The notes below the pieces were generated by a model that worked only from the letters and a program-made list of their open reading frames with translations, did no database searches and was not told where the DNA came from. Shown here piece after piece: positions 23,900 to 37,800 of a stretch of DNA of 64,000 nt. Each line of letters begins with the position of its first letter. Position 1 is the stretch's first letter. The translations under genes and the position numbers were made by a program. This DNA is from Paramacrobiotus metropolitanus. Its lineage: Eukaryota; Tardigrada; Eutardigrada; Parachela; Macrobiotidae. Location of the stretch: NCBI RefSeq assembly GCF_019649055.1, contig NW_026570224.1:2480001-2544000 (forward strand), in the 5' to 3' direction.

Positions 23900-24465
23900 C
23901 ACCTTCGTAGTCCTTTACGAGTCCAGACGGATACTTGCAACATTTACGCAGCTGTGCTCAACGATCTTTGGAAATGCATGCGCTGTGCATTTTGTTTATG
24001 GTAATTCCATACGGCTTTGTACAGAGGATTATGTTTGCCGAGGCATCCCTCCTTCAAATCATCCGTTCGTTTCATACATTCCAATTTTTCGAAGTATATG
24101 ATTGTGCGGTTTTGAGAAGCTTAGCGGATTGCGAATCCTGATTTTGATAAACGGTTCGAAAGTATTAGAAGCCTTTAATAATTCGAATACAGTCAGTGTT
24201 GGGGAAAAGTTTCTTTGTGATTTTCCTATTTGATTTGGCTTGAGGTTTGTGATTCTCATGTTTGCAGTTCCTGAATTGTATGGTTATTTTGGTGCCCGGA
24301 TATAAATTATTCGAATTAAATTTATATCATTCAATATTATTCATTATAAAATTCTATGCTTTTAACTTGAGCAGACATCGGTTTTGCACTTTGAAGCGAT
24401 TGGAATTTCAGTGCACAACCAACGTTCCCACTTCACGGTACACAGTAGTAGAACCATGTAACAAC

Positions 24466-26740
24466 TCATTCTAAACAAAATCGCTGGAGATGGTCAGGTT
24501 TCTTAATCCATTCGGGAAACTGTCCAAAAAACAGACTTCTTGCACTTTGGTAATTTGTGTTGAGGTCTTTTGTTTCGTCATATCTCCAAATCTTATGCGT
24601 ATTAGAGTTACTGCTCGGCAGAGAGGGGAGTCTCTTTGGTACTTTCGCGTATAGCTTGTGAAAACATCGCAACAACTCCAGTTTGCACAACGCAGATCTG
24701 AAACACACAAAACAAAAATTCTGAAATTCAGCAGCCGAACCACGAAAACTCGTATTGCAAGCTACTCGTACAAAATTTACCGAGCTGCGAACGCTGAAGA
24801 TTTCGTTGCTCCTTGTTTGCGGCCGTCGACAAGTACCTCAAAACAAGCACTGCCTGTGCCGTGAGACTCCCACCAAACAAAGCCTAAATCGAACAACCGA
24901 TTAAGCACTTCCGGTCAATCCTGATAGACAAAAATTAATATCATAATTATAAGCAGTTACAATAAGTCGAAAACTGTATTATTTGCAATCCAGTCCTATC
25001 CATATTTCCGTAATGCTTCTCTGTATTAAAAACAAAAGTACAAAAATGTACTTTTAGGTGCTGGTTTAAATTGTGGCAGACTCTTCACATCAGCAGCATA
25101 TTTTCCTTCAGGAAATATGATTTTTGATTGAATTATGCGAAGATCCTGCTTCCTTGTAGGTATGTTTTCTGCTCTTCCCACCAGACTTTCTTCGACACAG
25201 TTTTGTTCAAACGGGCACCTAATAGCATAAACGTTTTCCGTACAAAGAAATCACAATGCATCCCAGTCCAGCATACTTAGCGAAAATGATCGATGACAAA
25301 TGAAGAGGCTGGATGAAGCAACTGAGCAAAGCACCTTGAAGGCCCAGTGCATTCCACTTCATTATCTTGTCCGAGCAGGACAATGACAACGTCGGTGTAC
25401 CTCGACCAGGCTTTCTGCGAAGTAAACCTCGAACGTGATAATCCACTCCCGGCAAACAAGGATCGCATACTGCACTTTGAGGAACACATTTCGCACCGGT
25501 TCTGTGAATATCTGCATCACCCGTTTCGGCTGTTTTCTGGTGTTTATCTGGCATTAACTTTTCGGTGTCGTCCGGTGTCTTTCGTTTGCGTTTTCCAGAA
25601 GGTTCACCCTCATGGAAGGGAAGAATCGATGCATCTCCACCTGAAAACCCATTTTGATCACATAGTTGCCCAAATTTAAACAATAAATATTTTTGCAGTG
25701 TTTGTGGCTTATGGAACACCTATCGTCTTGTATACCGGCGATCGCAATTTAATTATTTCCATTAAAATGCACGTACATTTTCAACACTTACATGGAGTAT
25801 GGCTGGAAACAAGGTGGAACGCCACTTCTGGCTTCACTTGGAATGGAACGCTATTGGTCGAACAATACTCTATCAAGTTGCTCTTCTGACTGATGGCATC
25901 GGAAAGTTCGTCGTACACGAATCTGTAAAAAATCGCTCCAGAAAGAATCACGAATGTCACGGACCATGATTGGATATACTAACACGATGACCACGCCATT
26001 AGCTGTTCTGAAGTAAGCCATGTTAATATAATTCTTAATAACTATTTCACCAATCAACTTTAGCATGCAACAAGCACTAGAATCATAGAATCGATACGAA
26101 AAATTTTCAAACGTTCTACCACTCTCACCAACCATAGAATGAACCACCAAAACCCTTTAAAAATTGTATCCATAACTTATCGCATGTATTTTCGTAATCT
26201 TACGGCTAACCTCAGAAAGGCCCGCCGAGCCAATATTTCCGCATGGCTATCATTAATAACATCCCCACGAGGGGACATTGCGTCTTCTCCAATACATTTT
26301 GTGCCTGTTGCCACACTAAGGATTCTTATCTCCTCACGGTCGTGAGTCGAAGGACAAAGGGCTGCAACAAATGACAGTTCCAACTTAAAAACAATTTAAA
26401 TTACAGGCTTCCAATATCCACGGCGCATCATGCAACCGATTCCAGCGACTGGTATTGCCCTTTTAGAATCTAGCTACAGTTTTACTGCGACTATGAAGGC
26501 GGGGTATCACACGACATCTGCTGCGACGAGTCTTTAGTCTTTACCCCGGTCTGTTGGAAGATCACGTTTCCCGTCGTTTGACACTGCGGAAGGAGGACCT
26601 TCATGGCGAATTGTAGCCACCAGGGCAGCGAAATTCGTCCACTCGTTCGCGGCCAGTCGTGCCGAACAATGCTTGGAAAGAATTTCGTCGTATTTGCGAA
26701 ATGCAGCGGAAACCAGAGCGTCAGCAAAAGAATGCATCAC
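24466..26740 (-). CDS. ADAT1: tRNA-specific adenosine deaminase 1
   Basis: Deaminates adenosine 37 to inosine in tRNA-Ala. Minus-strand exons: 26740-26545, 26361-26211, 25922-25792, 25640-25277, 25218-25042 and 24697-24466; 416 residues, somewhat shorter than the human protein. Editase-domain motifs: GTGTKCIGE, the catalytic [10 protein letters not shown] (zinc His and general-base Glu), SSHTPCGDASI with its Cys codon split across the 25641-25791 intron, the ADAT1 block [19 protein letters not shown], and [20 protein letters not shown] with the second zinc Cys. The C-terminus matches ADAT1 ([19 protein letters not shown]). ADAR is excluded by the RTGAKCVP block and the lack of dsRNA-binding domains. 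The exon 5/6 junction is the least certain. The gene is convergent with ceramide synthase and divergent from ARID4. Confidence 0.92.
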
Positions 26741-27089
26741 AATTAAAGTTAAGCATCAAAACCTCTGGTAACATGGACACATTTATTTGATCAATGAAAA
26801 ACTTAAATATTATAAGAAATTAAAGCAAAAAAATGAAAAAACTAAAAACTCAAAAAACTTCGAAAAATTTGATTTTATAAAAATTAGAAAGCACTGTGTC
26901 ATGGCTTAACCGTATCGGCAGGCCGCTACATGAATAAGTGAAAAATAAACCAGCCAGCTGCGGGATTGACTGTTGTGAACTGCGTATTCGGTATTTCCGT
27001 TTCATTTTGTTTTGAATTCGTCATCCTGGAAGAAGCCGCAGACGACAGGATTGCTGCTCTCCTATAGAAATACGTTTTTGAAGTTTTAG
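26741..27089. promoter_or_regulatory. Shared divergent promoter region ADAT1/ARID4
   Basis: Only 349 bases separate the ADAT1 and ARID4 start codons on opposite strands, so both 5' UTRs and promoters must lie here or overlap. The middle is strongly A-rich; I saw no clear TATA pair. Bidirectional activity is inferred from arrangement. Confidence 0.5.
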
Positions 27090-30000
27090 ATGGCACCGGT
27101 TCGCAATGACGAACCTGCAGTTCTTGAAGTCGGCCAAGAAGTTAGCGCAAAATTTAACGGTGCTTTCTGTGAGGCCAAAATTCGAGCTGTAAGTCACTTG
27201 GATGTTCGCGTGAAAGTGCGGGATTCTGCATCTGGTGAAACGTACACTGTGAAGCATTCCGATGTCCGCTCAGAACTCAAAGATGTCAGAATACAAAACA
27301 CTGCCACAGTGAAACCGCCATCGTCTAACGAATCTGTTGTCGTTAACGTTCTTCAGGTGAGCGCATTTATTTAGAGCATGGTACTTAATTTCAAGTGATA
27401 AATTTATTTTCAGCTTTTTCATATGTGATTCTTAAGATATCTGTTCCAGCCTGCTTATTGTATCATTTTATTATTGTTATTGCGCCATGTGTTTTAGGTA
27501 TTAGACTACAGCCAGTACGAAGTCGAATTTAACGACGGAGATAAGAAGAATCTGAGAAGAACGTCGTTGCATCCGAAGAGTGGGAAGCATTTTGACGAAA
27601 GCACATCCTTGGATAATATGCCATTAACGCAGCCAGAAAAAGCTTCTGCTGCACAGACTGCTAAAGAAGGCTCCGTGGCCAGCAGTGCCAGGTCGAAACG
27701 GCGGAACAGTCCTTCGGGCAGCGAGGCCTCCGACGAATCGGAAAGCGAATCCGTTCGTCGATCCACACGATCTCGTAGGACGACGGTGGTGGGCTCGAGA
27801 CCTGTTGGACGACCGAAACGAGAAAAACAGGAAGGCGAACCTGAATCATTGCAGACTGAAAAAGGTTAGAGATAACATAATTGCTAGGTTTCCTGGATCG
27901 AATATTGAATTTCATAATACATTTCTACGATTATGTTTAGTGAACGGTGCAATTCTGGTTTTCATAATATATTGAAATTTACATCTAGCAAGAATTTTGG
28001 CAATAGTCTGTCGTATCTTTTGCCGGTGTACCGATGCGCCTTGTTTCTTTATATACATTTTCCTTGGTTTTAAATTTTCTCTTTAGTTGCTTTTAAACTT
28101 CAATGATTTCCGTTAGACTCGCCAGAAGACTCACCTAAGAAAGGCCGACCGCCTCGGAAGCCGGTTGCATCTGATAAACCATCTTCCTCAGCACAAGTTA
28201 CCAATCCACCGCCAGTTGTTCCCGAAGTGCGCACTGAACGGCGACAATCGAAGCCAACCATTAAAGAAGAGCCACACTCGTCGCCATCGCGTTCTCCACC
28301 TCGGAAGCGCGTTCCAGTTGTAGAAGCCAAGGTGGAACCAGCAGAAAAGGCGACCGCACAGGTTAAGGAGGCTACGGTAAAGTCCGCAGTAAGCGCCAAG
28401 AACAAGGAAGGTGAGCGTGATGAGAAGGATGCATCGACTGCTCGAAGCCAGAGAGAGAAAAGAGGAAGAGAAGAAAGCCGAGAGGCTGTTTCTCCTCCTA
28501 AGAAGGTCACCCCAAACATTCCTGGCAGCAGCAGCGCTGTTGAGCCGCGCAAAACAGAGGCTGTTCCCAAGCAGGAACCGGGCCTAGATGCGGACTATCC
28601 GCTGAAGTCTATTGTTTGTGTTCCACAAAACGGACGGAAAAAGTTTAAATGGCTCCCGGGATTGGTAGTCCATCCAGAATGTCGCAAGAAGGGTGGAAGA
28701 CTTGATACATCGAAGGAACTGCTTGTTCGTCTTTTTAGCAGTGGGAATTTTGTCAAGGTTAGTTGGTGCATGATTACGGTGTCGCTTTAAAAATCTGGTA
28801 TTATTTGGTGTTTCTCAAAATTGCTTTTTGTATTTAGGTGCTAAAAAGTCAGGTTAAACCATTTTCGGAAAGCTTATATAGCGAACCAGAGGAAGATCGG
28901 ATCCAGACATTTAACCCGGATTACGCTTTATTGTATTTTCGGGATCAGAGCCTTCCTCCCACTTGGCAGCCCACGCTGTTTGTGCCGTTTGACCAACATG
29001 AAGGCACAGACGAAGGTGACGATGGAGAGGACTCTGGAGGGAGGGATGACCCCGATGACGAATCGGAAGCCAACCGTTTTATGATACAGTTCATTAAATA
29101 TCGCGACGAAAGCGGACATCCGTACGACGGGGAGCCGACCGTTCTCGGCAAAACTGTGGATATGTACAAATTGTATCGCGAGGTGCACCACGTTGGTGGC
29201 TTTAATCGCTGTACTCAAGAGAGCAAATGGCCAGAGATCTGCGGAGCGTTGAGTATCTCCAGAGACGGAGCGGACTCGTTAAAAAACATTTACCAAACGT
29301 GAGTTACGTTGAAAAACTGTTATCTTATTTTGTTAACTAGTGACCCCTATTTAGAAGCTCTTTCGCACTACTTATAACGTTTTTTCCCCTCGAAATACAA
29401 CCCCGACCAAAACCTATACGAAAAGATAATGCTCCGGCTCACTGATTGGTAAATTTCGATACCACGCTTAAGTTGCCTGGACGAAAGCTGGTACCATAAT
29501 CAGTTTGACCCTGCCATTTTAGTCGCAGTGTTTTTCGGGGACAGAAGAAATTGTTTGAAGAATGCTTTTTTTATTGTGTTAACGCTTTTCTTATAACTAT
29601 TTATAGGCATTTCCATGGAGGATTCGAGACCTTCTTTCGCACTTTGGCATCCAGTATCAGTGATATACGGCTAGGGAGAAAAAGACACCAGTATACGAGT
29701 CAAGAAGTGCATCCCACAGAACCCGTTCGTCCAAAGCCAGCCGAACCAGCGTTACCTAGTAGCCCACAACCTGCACCACAACCGGTGAAGCGTCCACCTC
29801 CTGGCAGACCAAGAGGACGTCCTCCGGGTAGTACAAAAACCGAAAAGGCGCCTTCCAAGGAAAAGTCAACGGAACCCATTCGGGATGAACCCAAAATGCC
29901 GTCTACTTCCCAGCCGGTTGTTAAAAATGAAAAACCTGATGATGTTAAACCTGCTACGGCAGATACGCCACAAACGACGACCGCGAAAAGTAAAGTGGCA

Positions 30001-32967
30001 CCCCCGGGCCCGGAAACGTATGTAATCCGCGATTTGTTTTGCATTTCCGGCATGATTGCTCTTGCTTTGTGTGATTTGAAGTGTTTTGGCAGACTTGATT
30101 TGTCAAAGCTGCGATCGGGAGCGGTGGTTGAAGTTTTATACCACAATAAGAAAACCAAGAAGGTGTTGGCGTACAACGCAAGGATTTTGGATAATGTCGG
30201 CGATATTGCCTATTACGTGCATTATGCTCATTGGAATAAACGGTGAGCGGCTTAATTTAAGCCCCTCATTTCAGTGAGCCTTTGAATTAATTCAGTTTGA
30301 ACGTTTCTGTAATTAGAAACAAATTTTAAGAACGATATTCATATTCGCTGTGGTGCAGTGTTTGGCGTTTCTTTTGAATGGAATCCATTTAGAGAGTTTC
30401 TGTCATTTAAGCGGTTTGTTGAAGCTGGATGTTGTCGCATGCAGGCGCACAAGGGTTTTGTAACTTGTTTCGTTTGAACGTGACTCGCTTTGCTATTTAA
30501 TAGCATTACTGCCTTTTCTACGCTCTTTCCAGGAAATATATATCGGTTTCTTGCAGGTATGACGAATGGATACCACTTAAAGCTGTTATCAAAATTGTCG
30601 ATACCTCGGAAATTGGTTTCAAGCAGTATGTTTTTAATCCTTCCATGCAAGTCAGGAATAGAAATAAACTGAAAGGACCGGAATGGAATAAATGGCGACA
30701 AGCGTTGGACGCTGCCTTGGGTGAGACCAGCCCCAGTCCCCAGCAGACTATCAGTACAGATCAAAGTTCCACAAAGAGCGGTAGCGAAGTACGCGAGGAT
30801 GCTGGTTCACGACCGGAGCCTAAACCACGCGTTTCGCAGAAAAGGTCTGCCTCAAAAACTGATGAAGAGCGGACAAAGAGTGAGAGTGATTCGAAACAGG
30901 AGCGTGAACCGAAGGTTATTAAACTGGACAAGGCGGCTTCGCCGGGTGTCTCAAAGCCAGTTAAGGTTGTTGTCGAACCGGAAAAAACGGTAAAGGAAAT
31001 TGCAGAGAAAGGAAAAGGTGCGGAGACTGTTACCGTTGTGACAGCGGAGCCGGTATCTGAACCAAAACCGGTCGGAGAAAGCGTTCAAAAGCGCAAGGTT
31101 GTTGCCGTGGACAAATCTTCTGATCCTAGTCGTCACGGGAAAAAGGAAGTGAAGCCGGTGGCGGAAAGTGTTCCTGCAGCACCTTCCGTAGTACCACCCG
31201 AGCCGCAAAGCATAGTTCAGCTGCAGAAAACTGACAAGGGAGTCGAGGAAAAAGAAAAGGAAGTCCAGAAAAACGTAGCAGGTAGGGGTCAGGAAGTACC
31301 GTGTATTATTCATAATGGTTTTTAACGCCGAAAACACATTTACATTTATTGGGGATTTATGTGAACGCTTTTTGTATGAGCAGCCGCGAAAACGATTCCA
31401 AAAATTGCTGATTCATCGGCGCTACCCTCGAACCAGGCGTCTGAAGTGGAAAAGAGTCCTGCTCCAGTAACCCCAGCTAAAAGAGGCCGCCCGAGTAACA
31501 AGTCGAAGCAGTTAAAACTGGAGCAAGAAAAGAAGTCTAAGGAACTCGTTGCACAACCCACTGTGGAACCTGTGACAAAACCTGCGGATGTCCCATTGGA
31601 AAAACTTCCGGAACCTCAGCCCACTGCCTCAGCGCCGGCAGACGCGGAAACTCCTCGAAAGCGCGGTAGATCGAAAAAAGTTTCTGAAATTGATCATGAG
31701 AAAGATGTGGCCGTAGAACCCACCTCGAATCAGCCGGTTTTGCCCACTGCGCCGCTGCAACCACCATCTGCGAAGGTGCAGTTTGCCGACAATTTGCAGT
31801 TGTTAGCTGCCGTTGCGGTTCCTGCCATTGTGGTGGATACGGTAACGGAGCAGAAAGAAGAGAAAAGCAGTACTGGTGCTGCGACGAAGGAAAAGAAACC
31901 TTCCGCCAGAAAGCGCAAAGTGCCTGTGGAAATTTCTAAAGATATTTTGTTATCCGCGCCAGCTTTTGCAGCAAAACACCGGGCCGCTTTAGGTATGAAG
32001 ATTTTCTTTTTCAGTCGCATTGAGCGCTTTCTTTGTAACTTTTTTTTTCTTTGTAGCTTTTACCTGTCTAATTGGTGTAAAATGCATATAAATTGAATGT
32101 AAAACAAAAATATTCATCACGAAATTGAATACTTACACTTACAGTTTACCGTAGCTAGCATAGGATGCCGAGGTAAGGATAACGATAAGTACTTACAGGT
32201 TGTATGTACGTACTCAAGCCTGTACTGTTGATATACATTATGGCGGGAAAAACGTAATTGTTTTCTGTACCGTAGAACATAACGTTTTTGTCAGTTTTAA
32301 AGCGATGTACATGCTATACATACTTCTTCTTAAAATAAATTTTCCGTTTTTTCAGAGCGATTAAAGCTTCCGCTGGATGGGTCAGAGGGATCCGGTGAGA
32401 CGGTCTTCGAAGAAGATGAATGCGGAAATTCTGACTGATGGAAATCATCAAAGTAGTGATGTAAAACTACCTACGTATATGAACGCATCAACTGAAAGCA
32501 GTGAGATGAATCATGAATATGTACGTAATAGGAGGATAGGGCCAGGGGCGTTAACCGGCAGTATTGGGGACCTAATTATAAGATACTAATTATATCACTG
32601 AAGTTTCCAGTTCAGGTTTGTAAGTACAAGTGCGAGAAACGTCCATCCGCATCTAGGCGCTTAATTAGTACAATTCTTGAAATTATTCTGATGATGATTC
32701 TGTACCGTACTAGCTAGTACTATAATATTGTACTGACATTGCGCGTTTAGAATTATTTACATGCGCGCAAGTTGGCTATATTTGGGCGCAGGCTATGGAC
32801 TGCAGGACGTTGGATGAATTGGTTTTTAAATATTAATCTTGTTTCTAGGTTCGGGCTCGAAATCTCCTGAGCCGGATGCGGTGAAAGCTGAGGAAGAAGC
32901 AGCTGGCAGCGGATCCGGTGCCACAACCAGTACGACACGACCGAAGTCGGCCCGGACGAAATCTTAA
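27090..32967 (+). CDS. ARID4: ARID4-type chromatin protein (RBP1 family)
   Basis: Nuclear chromatin reader/DNA-binding protein; in vertebrates ARID4A/B bind Rb and SIN3-HDAC. Exons: 27090-27356, 27498-27864, 28117-28757, 28838-29298, 29607-30017, 30093-30242, 30557-31281, 31384-31992, 32356-32394 and 32849-32967; 1,262 residues. Order: N-terminal Tudor-type domain ([20 protein letters not shown]-like [12 protein letters not shown]); RBB1NT/PWWP-like segment ([13 protein letters not shown]); ARID ([19 protein letters not shown] through FFRTLASSI); chromo-barrel ([28 protein letters not shown]); then a long Lys/Glu/Pro-rich disordered half. AT-hook-like GRP motifs recur ([25 protein letters not shown]). 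The 75-bp intron 30018-30092 has no stop, so its retention would also be in frame. No LxCxE Rb-binding motif was noticed. Reading through the 32394 donor would give an alternative C-terminus ending at 32438. Confidence 0.92.
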
Positions 32968-34892
32968 ATATTTGGGATTGTGCCAGTTTTTTATGAGGTG
33001 GGATGAAATAAATGGATCTTGTGAAAAAGTTTCAGTATTTGTTGAAAATTCAAATTTTTATTAGTATTGTGTTGAATGTTTTAAAGTTTGTGGGTATTGA
33101 TGAATACTGTTTCCTGTTCATCCACTTTCGGTTTTTATTTAAATAAACATTTGACTGTTTTAAAGCGCCCATAAAAAACTTCCAGTTATCAGATTTCATT
33201 GTTATTAAACTCATAACCTGAAATTATGTGATAGGTTTTTCATCTAAATTGTTTAAATAAGGTGGTTATTGCAAAATAAGCGCCGTACAAATGCGACAAA
33301 TCGATTTTAGCGTGCATAAAGTAACAATAGTACAATCACTACAATGCGTAATAGTCACATTAACCGTGGGAATGGCAGGGGCGGCCTGATCGATTCGGCG
33401 GGCGCGCGCGAGCGCGTTCAAGTTTAATTGCATGTTCACTCGAAAATGTAATTGTGGTGGCTGCGTTGGAGCATTTGCGCTGCGCACATCGTTCTTTTGA
33501 TCTTGAGCAAATGAATTTTTATAATTGAGGTTGATCTTTGTGCTCCATTTGCACAGTTGATCTGTGAGTAATCATCCTGTTGGGAAAAAGTTCTCTTTGC
33601 GCCCGAGCAATTGAAAAATCGAAACCGCGGCGTCCGAAGAGTATCGAACAGTTTGTGCCGGGTATTAAGCTGCAGTAGGAGTACACTCTGGCATCGACAC
33701 ACTTTGACCGGCCGGGGAGAGCCCACTCTCCCTTTGGAGGGCCTTCTCAAAGCGGAAATCGAGCTAATTTACATTTGGAATCAATTTCGTAGTCAAATGG
33801 ATGCAGGCTGGCTGTAACAAAACAGTGAAAACACACCGAGCCTGCTTGTGTGAGGCTTTAATCGTATTTTTTCATAACACTGCCGGTCTTTCTTACTCGT
33901 TTATTGGATAAGTGAGTCCCGGGAGGATGTGTTTGTCGGGTTTAGTGGGTGGAACTGGAATCGTATATGTGGGTTTAGCTGTATAGTCATCCAGTGAAGA
34001 CTTTTCACGATTAAGCTGGCAGTGTGAAAAAAGAACGGGCCGGGATGAAGAAATATTTTGTATTTTGCGCCCCATAGTTTTATACGAGGGAGTATTCACT
34101 GCGCTCGCTAACCTACTGCGCGCGGGCGCATCTCAAAAGGAGAGCGTATATTGATCCGCTCTGATGATCGGAATTTGATGTTCGGTTCTGATCGCCCGCC
34201 TAACATTCCCAGCGGACCGCTAGTTTGATCGAAGCCGTGGCTGACAAGATTAATTACTTAAGACGGATCGTTCACTTGGTCGATTCACATGCTCGCAGTT
34301 CGGGTAAACCGCGCGCGGCAGACGGTCAACCGTTTACTCGAGTAGTCCGCGCTTAGTACACTGATAGTACACTGAGCCCTATGTTCATCTGCCACCATTC
34401 TGCCGCAGGTCTAATTCGCCGTTCCTCTCTATTCATTTCTACGGCGCATTATTCCGATTGACAATACACTTACTCCGCATGGGCAGCATGCAGTAATGCA
34501 GTTGCAGCTGACTGTTATCGGCAATGTTGCACTACGCCTGAACACTTGTTTGTGCCTAGAGTGTACACTGTACAAACATTACATCGCTCGATACCGATTT
34601 TTAATATGTCATAATTAAGGAAATCTGTTTTTGGTTGTACTGCCCCGTATATGGAATATTGCACAGCATTAGAGCTGAAGCAGTAGCAAAGAAAGTGTGC
34701 TTCACGCGTGATCGGCATTGGAAGACAGGGTAAATATTTGTATACTTATCATTTATGCCTGCATTCTGGCGTTGCTCAATATGCCTGTCATGTCGCGGGA
34801 TAATATCCTGTACATCTGGAAAGCTCTTGGCCACGCAGGATGGGACCACTTGGTTGTGGATGTGATCGTTGTGTAGTTGTACACCGCCAACG
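32968..34892. other. ARID4-dystrobrevin intergenic region
   Basis: About 1.9 kb. The left 200 bases hold the ARID4 3' UTR. GC-richer islands near 33360-33420 and 34100-34350 contain runs of alternating GC and may be promoter-associated. No supported ORF. Confidence 0.45.
33007..33012 (+). promoter_or_regulatory. Poly(A) signal of ARID4
   Basis: AATAAA 40 bases after the ARID4 stop codon; well placed. Confidence 0.55.
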
Positions 34893-37800
34893 ATGGATGA
34901 CCGAGCCGGGATGAATGCCCTGCACAATGTGCACATGCAGTCGGACGGCGGCGCTCTGCCTAATCCCAAACCGATACTGGACGATTTCAGTGCGTCAAAA
35001 AATGTTTGTATTTCTGGAAAAACATTTCCAATTTTTTTTGTAAAATGTTTAGATGCTCAAGATTTCAATTCCATCCGTTTCGCCGCGTACCGCATGGCCT
35101 GCAAACTGCACCACATCCAGACGAAAGCGTCATGTAGGTCGATTTCTGCCAGTGTGCTTGCTGGTCAAGTGTTGTAGTGAGGCGTGTAAAAAGTGTTAAG
35201 TGCCTGTCAGAGTGTGGCTGATTTGTTGGCGGATTTTGATTGTGTGTGTGTCGCTTTGTTTTGTAACCACTTTCCACTGTACAGTGCATCAGCTGGATGT
35301 GGTCAATGTGATGGAGATGTGTCTGCAGTCCGGACTGGATTCCAATGATCTCCATGCGGAACTGGGCGTCGGACGGCTGCGCGAAGTGTGCGCACGGATG
35401 TACCGGCAGCTCAATCAGCGTCTGCCGTCCACGGCGTCCGTGGACGTCAATACCTCCACGGAATGGCTAGTGTACTGGCTCTTAACGGCCTACGACACCG
35501 CGGGTGGCGGCATGGTCCGGATTTTTGCCTTCAAAATCGCCTTGATATTGCTTTGTCGGGGAAGCCTTGTGGACAAGCTCACGTGTAAGTCGTTAATTAA
35601 TTGCGATTTTTTTATACTTAATTTGTTTTATTTTAATACTTTTTCGACTTTGATCGTATTCTAATTGCGAATTGTATGTATGGTGAATTTGCTTCCGGCG
35701 GAAGTAATTTGCACTTCTGGTTTTCGTATACGACACGTATTCGTAGGTTTTACCGTTTTAATAGAATTGCATTGCACATGCATTACAGTTGTCGCATTAC
35801 AGTTATTTTTAGCCTGATGCAGGTTGCTGCTCTGCTTCGATATCTGTTTTTTTAATTACCGTAATCACATGCCTTTTATTAATTTGCCGTTGATAATTAT
35901 CAGTATATGCGGTTTCTGAATTATTGATCTGTTGACAGACCATTGCATTTGTGTGTTCGTAGTAATTTGTTTGAAAACATAACCGGGGAAAACTGTTTTT
36001 GATTGGACGGAAATTTTGACTGCATTACTGCACAACGTATACCTGTTAGTATTTAGGTTACCGTTTTATTGTTTGTTGCTTGTAACGCGTTATTATGATT
36101 TTATTGCCGTAATATTACGGCCGTTAGCTAGGTTGCTTGACAGTGGCAGGTGGTTTCCGGTCTAAAATACCATGCTGACATGCTGTGATTGAAGCACGGT
36201 ACATCGTTTCTTCTGTAAGCATGCAGGGAATGTTTTGTTCACGGGTTTTATCACATTTTGTTGCAGTATAATATTTGGTGCGATGGGCGTGAAAGCGCTT
36301 ACAATTAGTTGAATATGGATCGTAAAATAGGCTTTGAAGTATGGTTTATGAGATCTCGTTATTGCTAATTTGATATCATGGTGCGCTTTCGAAACCATTT
36401 CCCGTCGTGAAACGATGTTGTCAGAGTACGCATAAGAATTCGCTGTTCGGCATCACCGTATCCCGTGGCCAACGGGAAACTAATTATCGTATACAGTCTG
36501 TTTGTATGTTTGCTAGTTAATGGTAATCTTTTCATTGTTAACAACTTAACATTATGCAAGCTGCACTCTTTATGCGAATTTATAAAAGCACTCTGGAAAA
36601 ATATTCTTTATTGCAGACATTTTTGGTTTGATATCCACGACGGATGGTATTGCTCATGCTAACCTTTTGGATGCATTCCTGCTGGATCTTCTCCAGCTGC
36701 CACGTGCCTGTGGCGAAGGCCCGTCCTTCTCCTACTCGCAAACCACTTATGCCGATTGTTTCGGCAATGCTCAGCAGCTTAGTCTGGATGCATTTCTGGA
36801 GTGCTTAGTCGGCGTGGAACCCGGTCCGCCGCCGGTTGTCTGGCTGACATTGATGCACAATATTAATGACGCACAAGAAAGTAAGTAAGAGCGCCTATGA
36901 ATAATGTGACATTTCATATCGTACACTGGATGGAGCCATTTGAAAAAGTCGTTGCGTTTTAGTTTACTCGAATCCTCTTAACATGCTAACGAGCAGAAAA
37001 ATAGTTGAAAAGCAGTTAGTCTGTCTTTTCGGTATACTTCAGTAGCGTTTAATTGTTCCGCGGCTTTCCATCTTTTTAGATAGGGTATGATTGCATCTTT
37101 TTAGCTAGTTTAAAAAGGTTCCCCGTTTTCTCTTTATGTTTAGAGCTTAGACCATTGAGGTCTAAGTACGTATTTTCGAGTTTGTACATGGCTGAACCTA
37201 GCTAGCCAAAACCAAATAATTCGTGTAGCTTTTATGAACTACAAATACCCTTTATGGTTTAGATGTGTTTATCGTTCCGTTTCATGCAGAAATGGTGAAT
37301 ATGTATTGCTTTAAAAGGTATGAATTTGCAAGGAAAGTACGATAGCAGAATGCGCAGTGGTCAGCATTCAGCTGTATTGGGAAACTTTCGAGACGTAATT
37401 TTATGGCGTTGTTATAATTCCCGTTGTACCATGCGTACGTATTTTGAAAATTGAAAGGTCAAAATTTTTTCTTCTAACTTCGTATTTATTGGAATTCAAT
37501 TATAGTAGTTTTTCATTTAAATCCCTCGATAGTCGGTAACTAATAAGGAACCAGTGGAAAAAAATATTGTTACCGAACTGTCCTGACACTGGATATCAGT
37601 TTTAGTTTGCTCGCACAATATTATGAGATAAAATAAGAACCTGTTTGCACCCTCCTAAAACAGTGCAGCCATACTTTCACGATCTTGAAGTATTGTGAAT
37701 ATTTCTTTTGTAATAATTTTACGCCGTTAAGGAGTCTTATGTCCCCGTGTATTGACAGTCCAAACGACCGGCATTGCTGCTTTTAGTTCTCTGCCATGTA

